In this document: in pieces, positions 18,188 through 27,183 of the stretch
Layout: the number at the start of each line of letters is the position of its first letter
How positions within the stretch are numbered: position 1 is the first letter of the stretch
Assembly (NCBI RefSeq): GCF_008974265.1
Contig: NZ_BKZW01000005.1
Location: forward strand, 1-64,000
Source of the DNA: Dictyobacter vulcani
GTDB lineage: Bacteria; Chloroflexota; Ktedonobacteria; Ktedonobacterales; Ktedonobacteraceae
Direction of reading: 5' to 3'
Length of the DNA stretch: 64,000 bases
Position numbers and translations under genes: made by a program
Notes under the pieces: generated by a model
Told to the model about the DNA's origin: nothing
What the model saw: only the letters and a program-made list of their open reading frames with translations
Database searches by the model: none

Positions 18188-20486
18188 AGGAAACTCCCAT
18201 CAGTTGTGCCAGCACGGGTAAAACCCGGGCGGCATGCTCGGCATCGATTGTATGACTCTGTATTCCAGAACCTGTCTGCGTGGGTTTTGGTTGGTGCAGG
18301 TGCTTGACCTTTTCTCCCATGTTCCGGCGCTCAGGAGCCTGGAAATTAGCGAAGGCACGGCGCAGGATCGGCAGGAGCTGAATAAAGTTGTCTGGATTGA
18401 GCTGACTCAGCCAGGCATCCAGTACTTTCCAGAGCTCATCCTGATGCAGGATCAGCAGGCCACTACCACGTAAAACACCTTCAACCCAGGCTGCCGCCTG
18501 GAGAATAGGGGCCGTGGGAGCCAGAGCCAGACGTGTGAAGCGCTGCATCTCTTCTTCGCTGAGCGCCTGTTGGTCCAGTAACAAGCGACAACAGCGGCCA
18601 CGGATCAAGCCATGGATGGTGTCGCTTTCAGCCAGATTTTTTAAGGTATGTTGCCATTGCAGGCGCTGCTCAGGCCAGTCTAATAATTGCAAACTCTCCT
18701 GAACATGTTCAATACTTTTGAGCATACCCTGGGCGGCATCATCATCCAGTGAGAAGCAGGCTCCGGGGAGTCCAATGATGCTGCGCTCGAACAGGCCAGC
18801 GATGATCGGTACAATACGCTCTGCTTTGGTCTGACGTACATCACCATAGCGGGCGACACGAGCCAGGGGCGGGAGCGCATCCATCAAGTGTTGTACATCG
18901 GACGAAACAGCGGCCCGCTGTTGCAGTTCTTCCAGCAGGTATTCAATGGCCTCGGGCAGCTCGGCCAGCACCACGCTTTGCAAGAGTGCGGTAAGTTCGG
19001 GAAGATCGGTCTGCTTTTTTGCGGTTGCGCAGGCATAGTTAGTGGCGGCTGCGGCGATGGTATTGCCCCAGATGTTCGCCTCGATGATGGCCACTGGAAA
19101 GCTGACCTTCCATTTGAGCTGCCAGTGTTCATGGAAGGTACCGGACTTGCCTGTGACGCGCGCCTGATTGCCCCAGGGAATAGCAAGGAGTTGCAGTCGA
19201 TGGAGCAACTGGCTGCGACCCCGATCCGTCTCTTTGCGCAGATCGAGTTCTAACTTTGTTTTTTCAATGGATGGCTTCATGCGTAGCCGACGTTGCAGGC
19301 TTTCCAGATCCTGTTGCAACGGAACGATTGGCGTTTCTTTGGGTACCTCGCCGAGTTTTTCGCCGATCTCCAGTTGCTCACGAATCAGCTGCATCGGGGT
19401 ACTATCGCCATGGCAGAGCACCGTTAAAATGGCTTCATTGTGTTCGTCCAGGCCGGGCTGGGACATATCGCGCATCGCGGCCAATGTCTCGGTCAGACGC
19501 ACTGCCTCAATTACACTGGCCGAAGAGGCATCCAGTCCCTGTTCGCGCAGCAACTGGGCCGCTCTGGTGATCCAGCGGATCGTCATCTGTTTGGGTGAGT
19601 TCCAGAGATGGGCATACCAGCCTGGAGCCGTCATACCAGCCCCATAGCCGCTGCGTGAAGAGAGCCGCGAATAGGTCCAGGGAATCCAGGTGGTCGAGAC
19701 TTTGAGTTGTGGCAGACCTTTGAGGAGCTCGCTATCCGCTCTGGCGGGTCCCGGTTCAACCAGCACCGGTGCATGCCAGGCACCACAGATGACGGCGATG
19801 CGCTGGAAGCCTTCTTGTTGCGCTGTCCGAATGGTCTGGCGCATATATGCCTCGCGTAGCTGTTCGCGCTGCGCCTCCTCGCTATTGCGTGGCTTCACCT
19901 CCTGGCGTAGCGCTGTCATTGCCTCCAGGATACCCTCAAACAGATTGACGACGTTTTTGCGCTGCTCGATCTGACGCTCCCACCACATCTCATGGTCTGC
20001 ATAGCCGGCGGCCTGAGCCAGCATCGTCAATGGATCTTCCCGCAACAGCGTTTCTTCCTTACTCTCCTCCGGGACTTCAACCAGCACACTATTACGAATG
20101 CGCGCGCTTCTGGTCTGGGTTTTATCCACCGTTACCTGCTCACCACTGGCATCCTGTTCGGGATCGGTGTGGGCGAGCTGAATTGCCTGGGGCAGATCCA
20201 TGAAACGGGCCGGAATACTGACTTTGCTGGCATATTTCAGGGCTTGCCATTCGGGTGAGAACTGGGTGAATGGATAGTACACAGCCTTTTTGGGTTGTTC
20301 AGTGGCATAGATCAGCAAGGCTACAGGCGGCTTCATCTTAGGCTGTGCCATGAAATGTAACACTTCTTGCGCATCCGGTGGGCCTTCGACCAGCAGGATG
20401 TCTGGCTTGAGTTTCTCCAGGGCGGCGCGCAGACTGCGCGCACACCCCGGACCATGATGGCGAATGCCAAAGACGTGTATACTCAT
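18177..20486 (-). CDS. DUF5682 family protein (YehM-like)
   Basis: The start is set at ATG 20486 (MSIHVFGIRHHGPGCARS), two bases after the MoxR stop; the frame is open further upstream but that part lies over the MoxR gene. The 769-residue protein opens with the DUF5682 signature (IRHHGPG, then DILLVEGPPDA), followed by IAVICGAWHAPVL, which recalls TraB/erythromycin-esterase-like folds. The C-terminal half is a long helical region. Members are always seen with MoxR, vWA and SWIM genes, as here. The molecular function is unknown. Confidence 0.85.
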   Translation of the reverse strand: MSIHVFGIRHHGPGCARSLRAALEKLKPDILLVEGPPDAQEVLHFMAQPKMKPPVALLIYATEQPKKAVYYPFTQFSPEWQALKYASKVSIPARFMDLPQAIQLAHTDPEQDASGEQVTVDKTQTRSARIRNSVLVEVPEESKEETLLREDPLTMLAQAAGYADHEMWWERQIEQRKNVVNLFEGILEAMTALRQEVKPRNSEEAQREQLREAYMRQTIRTAQQEGFQRIAVICGAWHAPVLVEPGPARADSELLKGLPQLKVSTTWIPWTYSRLSSRSGYGAGMTAPGWYAHLWNSPKQMTIRWITRAAQLLREQGLDASSASVIEAVRLTETLAAMRDMSQPGLDEHNEAILTVLCHGDSTPMQLIREQLEIGEKLGEVPKETPIVPLQQDLESLQRRLRMKPSIEKTKLELDLRKETDRGRSQLLHRLQLLAIPWGNQARVTGKSGTFHEHWQLKWKVSFPVAIIEANIWGNTIAAAATNYACATAKKQTDLPELTALLQSVVLAELPEAIEYLLEELQQRAAVSSDVQHLMDALPPLARVARYGDVRQTKAERIVPIIAGLFERSIIGLPGACFSLDDDAAQGMLKSIEHVQESLQLLDWPEQRLQWQHTLKNLAESDTIHGLIRGRCCRLLLDQQALSEEEMQRFTRLALAPTAPILQAAAWVEGVLRGSGLLILHQDELWKVLDAWLSQLNPDNFIQLLPILRRAFANFQAPERRNMGEKVKHLHQPKPTQTGSGIQSHTIDAEHAARVLPVLAQLMGVSYGN

Positions 20487-20487
20487 C

Positions 20488-21603
20488 TTATAGTACCTCG
20501 TTGCAGGCGCGATACAGATCCTTCCAATCACTGCGCTCCTTGACCACGGTTTGCAGGTATTCCAACCAGACCACACGATCCTGAACTGGATCTTTGATGA
20601 TGGCTCCAATGAGGCTGGAGGCGAGATCACCGGCATGCAGTTCGCCGTCCCCATAGTAGCCGGCCATGGCCAGTCCGCTGTTGATGACCGAGATGGCTTC
20701 AGCCGTTGAAAGGGTGCCACTGGGCGATTTGAGCCTGGTTTTACCGTCGATGGTGAGTCCTGATCGTAACTCGCGGAATATCGTGACCACGCGGCGAATC
20801 TCTTCCAGCGCTGGCTTCTCAGCGGGTAGTTCCAGCGCCCTGCCCAGACTGGCAACACGGCGATCCACGATCTGGATCTCCTCGTCGATGCTGGCAGGTA
20901 GTGGCAGGATCACGGTATTAAAGCGGCGTGTCAGGGCGCTGGAGAGCTCGTTGACGCCTTTATCGCGGTTATTGGCGGTGGCGATAATATTGAAGCCTTT
21001 ATTGGCTTGCACCTCGGTATTTAATTCTGGTACTGGGAGCGTTTTTTCGGAGAGGATGGTGATCAGCGTATCCTGTACTTCACTGGGAATACGCGTCAAC
21101 TCTTCGATGCGAGCCAGCTTGCCATCTTTCATTGCCTGCATCATAGGACTGACGACCAGGGCGGCTTCGCTTGGTCCCTCGACCAGCAGGCGGGCGTAGT
21201 TCCAGCCATAGCGAATGGCGTTTTCATCGGTGCCAGCTGTACCCTGAATCAGCAGGGTGGAATCCCCGGTAATTGCTGCGGCTAGATGCTCGCTAACCCA
21301 GGATTTAGCCGTGCCGGGTATCCCATACAGGAGCAGGGCGCGATCGGTGGCCAGTGTGGCGATGGCGATCTCCATCAGGCGCGGATTGCCGACATATTTA
21401 GGACTGACCACAAAACCACTGTCGAGCTTGCCACCCATCAAATAGGTGCGTACGGCCCACGGCGAGAGTTTCCAGTTGGGTGGACGCTGGCGCGTATCAA
21501 CTTTGACCAGCTCGGCCAGCTCCTCCGCATATTGCTGCTCGGCGTGCTGACGTAAAATTGCCTCGATTTTTGTCTCTGTTACGACGCTTGATTGAGTGGT
21601 CAT
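20488..21603 (-). CDS. MoxR-family AAA+ ATPase (YehL-like)
   Basis: 371 residues. Walker A is GIPGTAKSW, a Gly-x-Pro-Gly-x-Ala-Lys-Ser form typical of MoxR relatives. Walker B is degenerate (KLARIEELTRIP), followed by sensor 1 IIATANNRDKGVNELS and an arginine finger region ALTRRFNTV. A C-terminal helical lid follows. It lies between DUF5691 (two-base gap, TAA-T-ATG) and DUF5682, so the genes are co-transcribed. MoxR AAA+ proteins form rings that remodel partner proteins, usually with a vWA protein; that partner is the last gene here. Confidence 0.9.
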   Translation of the reverse strand: MTTQSSVVTETKIEAILRQHAEQQYAEELAELVKVDTRQRPPNWKLSPWAVRTYLMGGKLDSGFVVSPKYVGNPRLMEIAIATLATDRALLLYGIPGTAKSWVSEHLAAAITGDSTLLIQGTAGTDENAIRYGWNYARLLVEGPSEAALVVSPMMQAMKDGKLARIEELTRIPSEVQDTLITILSEKTLPVPELNTEVQANKGFNIIATANNRDKGVNELSSALTRRFNTVILPLPASIDEEIQIVDRRVASLGRALELPAEKPALEEIRRVVTIFRELRSGLTIDGKTRLKSPSGTLSTAEAISVINSGLAMAGYYGDGELHAGDLASSLIGAIIKDPVQDRVVWLEYLQTVVKERSDWKDLYRACNEVL

Positions 21604-21604
21604 A

Positions 21605-23110
21605 TTACTTGATCTCCTTTAAAAATTGTGTACGCATCTCAATAAGTGCAAGCATGTTCTGGACCTGTTGCTTTCGGTGCTGGATATACCAGGCATCTTT
21701 TTCTGGATGTTCCCATGGTCCTTGTGCGAGTTCAAAACAGGATGGATGAATGGCACTGGCTACTATGGGCAGGTTATCGGTCCAGGCGGTATAGCTGGTA
21801 TTGCTTTCCTGCGCATAATATTTTTGCAGCGTCTTGATGAAATGTTGACTATACTTTTTCGACCAGGGGCCGGGTAATAATTGCACGGCCTGGGTCCAAT
21901 GATTCGGATGCTCTACCAGTGGCAGGAGTAATGCTTCTGCCTGCTCCTCTGGCAGTGCAGCGAGCAGATTCTGGTAATGATCAAAAGATCCTTGTCTGGT
22001 TTTTAACAGGATATGTTCAATGGACCAGCGTAGCAGTGGTTCATACCAGTTGATGCTTTGATGGGTCAGTGCTGAGAACATCAGGCTCTCAATGAGTTCT
22101 TGCCTCAGCTCATATGTTGCGAGCTGTTCAATGAATTGGCCGGGTGTGAGCGCAAGGTGTTCCTCCCAGTGTGGTGGTGGCACCAGCATGAGCATATATT
22201 GTGACCACTGTTCGAGCGACGATTTCTCGGATAAAGCGGGGACAAACTCATCAATACTATCCAAAACAGTAGGAAGAGTAATTGTCAGTTCATTCTGCTT
22301 ATAAACGAATATGCTGTCAGCGCAGGCCATGATACGTTGCATCTGTGGTGTTTCTGGAAGATAAGCAAACAGCTGTGTGGCCTTTTCGCGGATGCGTTGA
22401 CTGCGATCCTTTAAGGCTTGTTCCAGCAATACCTGGTCCGCATTTGAAATGTTGACCACCAGGGTATCCAGAAACCTTTCACGGACCTCCGCTTTTTCTT
22501 GCTTCCAGACGCTTTGTAGCCAGTCCCGTGCCGTATCCGGATCCTTTATGCGCAGATATGATAAGACGTTCTCACGCTGCTCCAGGTTGCCTTCTTCCCA
22601 GAGTGCTTCTAGCTCCGCCCGGGTTGGATCTTCCTGCTTCGGACGGTGTATCCAACTCCACTCTGGATTGAACTGGCTCAGCCAGTCTCCGCGTTCCCCC
22701 AGAACCGCAAGAAATGCTGATTGTAACTCTTGATGCTTGCTGGCATAACTAATGCTCTGTAGCAGCAATGCATGTGGTAGCCGTAACTGTGCCGCTTGCA
22801 AACAGTGTAATGCTTCTGGTAGCAGCGTGTTAGCTGAAGTGTCTAACATCTCTTCAAAGCGATGTGCGATAGTTGCTGAGCAGACGCGCAGGGTTTCCGG
22901 GGCGGCCTGGGGCATGATCTTTGGTGCCTTTGGTGGCGCAAAGCCTGCCTGACTATAGATGGCATAGGCTCCTGCGGCCAGTAATAATGAGCGTTCTTTT
23001 TGTTCTGTGGGCAGTTGGACGGTGAGTGTATCCAGTTCAGTCTCTGTTGCTGGCAGTGGGGAAGCAAGCCGGTCCGTACCAACCACGGCGTTTTTGAGAA
23101 ATGCTTCCAT
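21605..23110 (-). CDS. DUF5691 family protein
   Basis: 501 residues, mostly alpha-helical with short repeats resembling HEAT-type pairs (for example EQALKDRSQRIREKATQLFA). The N-terminal MEAFLKNAVVGTDR...LPATETELD and AAGAYAIYSQAG match the DUF5691 start. It is the second gene of the operon, after the SWIM protein and immediately before the MoxR ATPase. It could be a scaffold or substrate-binding partner of the ATPase; that is inference from the helical-repeat look and the conserved neighbourhood. No catalytic motif is visible. Confidence 0.8.
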   Translation of the reverse strand: MEAFLKNAVVGTDRLASPLPATETELDTLTVQLPTEQKERSLLLAAGAYAIYSQAGFAPPKAPKIMPQAAPETLRVCSATIAHRFEEMLDTSANTLLPEALHCLQAAQLRLPHALLLQSISYASKHQELQSAFLAVLGERGDWLSQFNPEWSWIHRPKQEDPTRAELEALWEEGNLEQRENVLSYLRIKDPDTARDWLQSVWKQEKAEVRERFLDTLVVNISNADQVLLEQALKDRSQRIREKATQLFAYLPETPQMQRIMACADSIFVYKQNELTITLPTVLDSIDEFVPALSEKSSLEQWSQYMLMLVPPPHWEEHLALTPGQFIEQLATYELRQELIESLMFSALTHQSINWYEPLLRWSIEHILLKTRQGSFDHYQNLLAALPEEQAEALLLPLVEHPNHWTQAVQLLPGPWSKKYSQHFIKTLQKYYAQESNTSYTAWTDNLPIVASAIHPSCFELAQGPWEHPEKDAWYIQHRKQQVQNMLALIEMRTQFLKEIK

Positions 23111-23123
23111 ACAATGATCCTCT

Positions 23124-24448
23124 CTACAACACGTGATAGTGCTGATCTACCATGATCCCAAACGGGAAAAGCGTTTCTCCATCCCACTCGCCCGCGAAAT
23201 CGACGGGATAACCACCCGAGATGGCGAGCATTTTCCAGTGGTCAGTTGGGGTGAGTGGCAAGGCATTTCCCTGCTGATCGCCAAGATACCAGCTACGCTT
23301 CTCTTCATCGTAGATGGGGCTGGCCTGGTTCAGGATGCAGAGAAAGCGTTCCTGCCATGGTTGTTGGGTTAACTGGCTGGCCACATCCGCCAGGAAGGCA
23401 TTGATGCTGTCCACGCCAGGTAGGGTTGTTTGCATGGGTTGAACGCTGCTCTGGCGATGTATGAACAGTGCGCGTTGCGCGAATGCTCCTGGCCAGCAGG
23501 CTATTTCAGCTTCTTGATGAAAGCCGAGAGGATAATGTTCGGTATAAGATGCCCCGGCAAAAGCGAATTGAAGGATATAGCTGCTACGCCGGGTGCGTGT
23601 ACCCCAGAGCCAGGTGCGCTGTGACCGACCACGTTGATGCAGGCTTTCCTGCCTTTGTCCCAGAAACAACCAATCGTCTGTGATATGGGTACCACGTTCA
23701 ATGACTTCTGGTTCTTTGACTGTCCAGCCAATCAACTGGCGAATCTCTTCCTGGAGATCAGGGTTCGCGCGCTCCAGCTGTTGATATGCTTCTGTCAGTA
23801 GAGCGAGCTTGCCAAGCTGTGCTAATAATTTGGCGGTCCATGTTTTTGAGGCATTGGGAATATCCTCCAGTGCGCGGATACGGGCAGCCAGCCCCGAGGC
23901 CTGGGCATCCACCATCTGCGCCGCCTGTTGCTCCCAGAAGGTCGTTGGGAGAGACTCCACGCTCCCCAGTCCATTGCGCATAAGATCATTGAGCCAGAGA
24001 TCTAATTGTTCAATTCCCCGCTGTACTTTTGCCTGACGTTTGTCTTTGCTTTGACTGGCTTTTTTATTTGAAGTGGTTGATTGCTCATCTTTTGACGCCA
24101 GCGTCTCCTGACGTTTCTGGGTAGCGGCTCGTTTCTTCAGCCATGTGTTCACCCACTCGGGTGGCTCACCCTCGATAAATTCTCCAGGCGATCCAGCGGC
24201 TAAGAAGAGCAGGCCCAGGCTATGCTTACAAGGCAGTTTACGGCTAGGACAACTGCATTGGGTGGAGAAACTGGTGAGGTCAACCCGTACCTGGTAAAGG
24301 GCACTTCCTGGCACTCACCCCATAGTGCCCGGGTATTTTGTCCCAGGTTTTGCCAATGCTTTGGGATTGCGAGTTTTTTACCAGCCTTTTCGGCACTGGC
24401 ATCCAATGCCATCTTACTGACTTGATCGGTGGTGATGGTTAATTCCAT
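23124..24448 (-). pseudogene. SWIM zinc-finger protein, first gene of the MoxR-vWA operon (YehQ-like), one frameshift
   Basis: The frame from ATG 24448 (MELTITTDQVSKMALD) runs to RALWGECQ and continues in the next frame as GSALYQVRVDLTSF. Adding one G at 24307-24308 gives an intact 441-residue protein and restores the family segment WGECQGS. The SWIM zinc site is CSCPSRKLPCKHSLG (C-x-C-x5-C-x-H), at about residues 64-78. The rest is helical with a C-terminal beta-rich part. SWIM domains bind DNA or proteins. It starts the operon, and GGGGG lies upstream of the ATG. The start is divergent from the small hydrophilic gene at 24705. Confidence 0.85.
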
Positions 24449-24704
24449 GGATGTTTCCCCCGAAGAAGTTTTTTTTGTGTTCTACCTCTCTATTCTTTCT
24501 CAGCAGGCGAGATATGGCAATCTTTCGGTACTATTTGAGGCTGAGTTGAGTGCCACGCGCACGGTTGGCTTGAAACTTCCTTCCTTATCAGTACGTGAGA
24601 GTGGTAGCACTTACATGTATTCAAGCACTCAATTTTCATGAGAATGTATACGCGAGATAGTAGAAGGCATGGAGTGCTTTTCCACTAAGAATGGAGGCAT
24701 AAAG

Positions 24705-25094
24705 ATGGATAATCAACGCGATCAAGAATATAGAGACAACTCTGAGCAGCAGGACAAGCGTGTGCAAGAGTTGAATGCGGAAGCGATAGCTAAAGGTACT
24801 ACACCTGAAAAATTGAAGCAGGAGCGTTCTCAGGGAGACCATCCTGTGCCTGGTCAGAAACCTTCGCATCGAATGGTGGATGGCTACGCTGAGACTCAGG
24901 GCGAAGATTATGCGCAGCCACAGCGTGATGAGCGCGAGGGCTATGATCCTGCCCATAGCGGTGTCAGACATCCCCAGAATAAGCCGGGTGCTCCGACAGA
25001 AACTCCGGGCCGTGATGAAGGTACTGCCTGGTCCTCTCAGGAACAAATGGGAAGCTTGCGCGATACCTACGATAAGAAAAATCCCGCCCAATAG
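24705..25094 (+). CDS. Small hydrophilic, probably disordered protein
   Basis: 129 residues from ATG 24705, chosen because GGAGG lies nine bases upstream. Very rich in Gln, Glu, Asp, Lys and Pro, with no hydrophobic core (DNQRDQEYRDNSEQQDKR at the start, then AIAKGTTPEKLKQERSQGD). The composition recalls hydrophilins or stress-induced general protectants, but I recognise no named family. The neighbour downstream is an Hsp20, so a stress role is plausible. Confidence 0.65.
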   Translation: MDNQRDQEYRDNSEQQDKRVQELNAEAIAKGTTPEKLKQERSQGDHPVPGQKPSHRMVDGYAETQGEDYAQPQRDEREGYDPAHSGVRHPQNKPGAPTETPGRDEGTAWSSQEQMGSLRDTYDKKNPAQ

Positions 25095-25167
25095 CAAGTG
25101 TATCCTCTGGCTATCGTCGTAAACTGGTTTGCGGTTCAAGAATCAGGAACATCGAAAGGTAGATAGT

Positions 25168-25563
25168 ATGCAAGAGAAGGCTAAAATCCAGCACATTCCT
25201 ATCAAGATGTATCGTACCCCTGATCGTTTAATGGTTGCTGCTCCCATGCCCGGACTACAGCCAGAGGATATTACGGCCGTGGTTTCTGAGAATCAGCGCC
25301 TGGTTATCCAGGGTGACTTGCGTGGTTTGCTCAAGGACATTAAAGAATTGCTGGTAGATGAGTGGAGTGTCGGGGGCTATTATCGTGAGATTGAGCTTCC
25401 ATCGCCCGTGGATGGCGTCAATGCCAATGTGAGTTATGGCAATGGCGTTCTGGTCCTGGCTTTCCCTTTAAGCGCCCAAACCCAGCCTGCCACCCTGAAA
25501 TTGCAGAAAACTGGCACCGACCGTGGAGAGCATGTTGGTACTGCTGGTCATCCCAGTCATTAG
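25168..25563 (+). CDS. Hsp20/alpha-crystallin family small heat-shock protein
   Basis: 131 residues from ATG 25168, which follows AAAGGTAG; an earlier in-frame start lacks a ribosome site. The crystallin core is visible: YRTPDRLMVAAPMPGLQPED, ENQRLVIQGDL, YYREIELPSPVDG, and the end GVLVLAFPLS (the usual GVLxIxxPK form is altered). The C-terminal I-x-I motif is not obvious. It would act as an ATP-independent holdase. It probably shares a transcript with the hydrophilic gene 73 bases upstream. Confidence 0.75.
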   Translation: MQEKAKIQHIPIKMYRTPDRLMVAAPMPGLQPEDITAVVSENQRLVIQGDLRGLLKDIKELLVDEWSVGGYYREIELPSPVDGVNANVSYGNGVLVLAFPLSAQTQPATLKLQKTGTDRGEHVGTAGHPSH

Positions 25564-25854
25564 TAGCGGCAGCCTTCATGGCTGCCGAACCTCACCTCCC
25601 TCCGCGCCTCCCTCCATGACCGTGACGCCAGGTCCCTCAGTGCCGGAAAAAAATAATCCTCCACAATCGTGTCCTTAGGTACTCCTATTGAGACAATTAC
25701 GCTCCTCGTAACGATCTCGTAACGATCAACCTGTACAATAATGAAGTATCAAAATATGTGGATGTGCGTCGTAGCGGCGGTATTTACATCTTCAAAACTC
25801 CTTTTCTGGTCCAGATTTTCAATTGTGCGGATTTCTATTTATGATAAATGAGGT
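25564..25854 (+). promoter_or_regulatory. Terminator hairpin and putative promoter with tandem repeats ahead of the sigma factor
   Basis: GGCAGCC-TTCAT-GGCTGCC at about 25568-25586 could end the Hsp20 transcript. Further on, CTCGTAACGAT occurs twice in tandem (about 25703-25724), followed by TACAATAAT at about 25734-25742 as a possible -10. A repeated element placed just before a -10 suggests a regulator or sigma-recognition site, possibly autoregulatory. Confidence 0.4.
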
Positions 25855-26613
25855 GTGGATGTGTCAGTAGAATATGCAACGGCTCTGGCTGCAACAGACT
25901 CTCCGGTACCAACTCCCGTGTGCTATGTGCAGCCCGTTAGTGCGATGAGTTTGGATGAATTGGCGCAGCACTGTAAAGAAGAAATGAGAAATTATTGTCA
26001 GGGGAAAGTGGGGGATGATTGCTATGCATTGGAAATTTTTCGACGTGCCATGCGTTTACATGATGCGCAGGCGTGGGATGTTTTGCACCAGTGTTTTTCC
26101 GGTATGGTCTGCACCTGGTTGCGCCGCCACTCCAAACGTGAGCGGGCCTATGCGTTGGATAGCGAAGAGAATTATATCGCCCAGGCTTTTACCCGTTTGT
26201 GGCAGGCGAGTATGAATAATACTGAACTGAAGTTTACTTCGGTCGCCGCCGCCTTGAATTATTTGCGGGCTAGCTTGAACGGTGCGATTATGGATACGTT
26301 GCGTAGTTATACCCATGCGAACGAAGTGCCCTTACCAGAAGATAATGATACTCTCTACAATGGTGAGCCAGTCACTGAAGAGCCAGAGGACCCCAACGAA
26401 GTATGGAATGTGGTGCGTTCTTTACTCAGCGATCCACGTGAGATTCGCCTTGCCTACCTCTACTTTCACTGTGGACTCAAAGCCCGCGAGATCGTACATT
26501 TCTGTCCCCTTGAATTTGCTGAGGTTCAGGAGGTGTATCGTTTGCGCCACAACATTTTTAAGCGTCTGACCCGCAACGCAGCGCAGATTCGCTGGCGTCT
26601 CAGCTGTTTATAA
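25855..26613 (+). CDS. Sigma-70-like (ECF-type) RNA polymerase sigma factor
   Basis: 252 residues. Residues about 60-150 (RAMRLHDAQAWDVLHQCFS, WLRRHSKRERAYALDSEENYIAQAFTRLWQA) resemble sigma region 2, including the core-binding and -10 recognition helices. The C-terminal 90 residues (LLSDPREIRLAYLYFHCGLKA, REIVHFCPLEFAEVQEVYRLR) form a region 4-like helix-turn-helix. Similar divergent sigma-like proteins are common in Ktedonobacteria. The start is GTG 25855 or GTG 25861 behind ATGAGG. No anti-sigma gene is adjacent. Confidence 0.65.
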   Translation: MDVSVEYATALAATDSPVPTPVCYVQPVSAMSLDELAQHCKEEMRNYCQGKVGDDCYALEIFRRAMRLHDAQAWDVLHQCFSGMVCTWLRRHSKRERAYALDSEENYIAQAFTRLWQASMNNTELKFTSVAAALNYLRASLNGAIMDTLRSYTHANEVPLPEDNDTLYNGEPVTEEPEDPNEVWNVVRSLLSDPREIRLAYLYFHCGLKAREIVHFCPLEFAEVQEVYRLRHNIFKRLTRNAAQIRWRLSCL

Positions 26614-26711
26614 CCTTGCATATATCGATAGTGTTGAGAAACTGAAATAGATTGATGCTTGCCTCTATGCTATTTCAGTTTTTTGTCTCCACATGCTTGT
26701 CGCTCTTATAC

Positions 26712-27183
26712 TGTGACACTCCGCACGCCCTGAAGGGGCGGCGGCTTCTTGCACTCCTACGTAGTCGGCCCCCTGAGTCGGTGCCTCGTTGAGGCAACTC
26801 GTTGAAGACCGTAGTGGGTGAGGAATACACTCAAGCACAGATCCACACATCTGCTCGCTTGAAGGGCGGTGCCATGCCTGTTCACCGTTTCATGCCGTAC
26901 CCGACGGGTGTGCAGCCAACGTCGGGTGTTTGGCGACTTGGAAAGGGTGAACACCTTTCTCTTTCGAAAACTGATGCATGCATCAGTGGGAGGCTTTTCT
27001 TGAACGATTTTGCCTGGCAACACTTCCTAAGGCCGTACAGCCTGTGCTGTCGTGCCTTCGTTGCACCTATGCAGTATAATCCAACCATGCATTCTATGCA
27101 ACAAGCAAGGGCTAAAGCCCAGGAGAAACCCGCCTATCCGCCTGGGTTTAAACCACAGCGGCTTGCTGCGGGTTACGCTTTTG
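26712..27183 (-). mobile_element. Deletion derivative of the IS200/IS605-like element at 60.8-62.9 kb
   Basis: On the minus strand the left end (27183 downward: AAGCGTAACCCGC, the AAACCCAGGCGGATAGGCGG hairpin, GGGCTTTAGCCC) matches the left end of the complete element at 60.79 kb. The right end (GCCGCCGCCCC-TTCA-GGGCG, then GCGGAGTGTCAC) matches its right end at 62.90-62.93 kb. The interior is only about 470 bp with neither tnpA nor tnpB, though a fragment like the tnpB 3' region (GGCATGGCACCGCCC) remains. It abuts the stop codon of the serine hydrolase gene. It could be moved by the intact TnpA in trans. Confidence 0.8.

Noticed and set aside
24636..25139. 167-codon minus-strand frame with hydrophobic stretches
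   Set aside because: It is the complement of the hydrophilic-protein gene; hydrophobicity arises from antisense codons.
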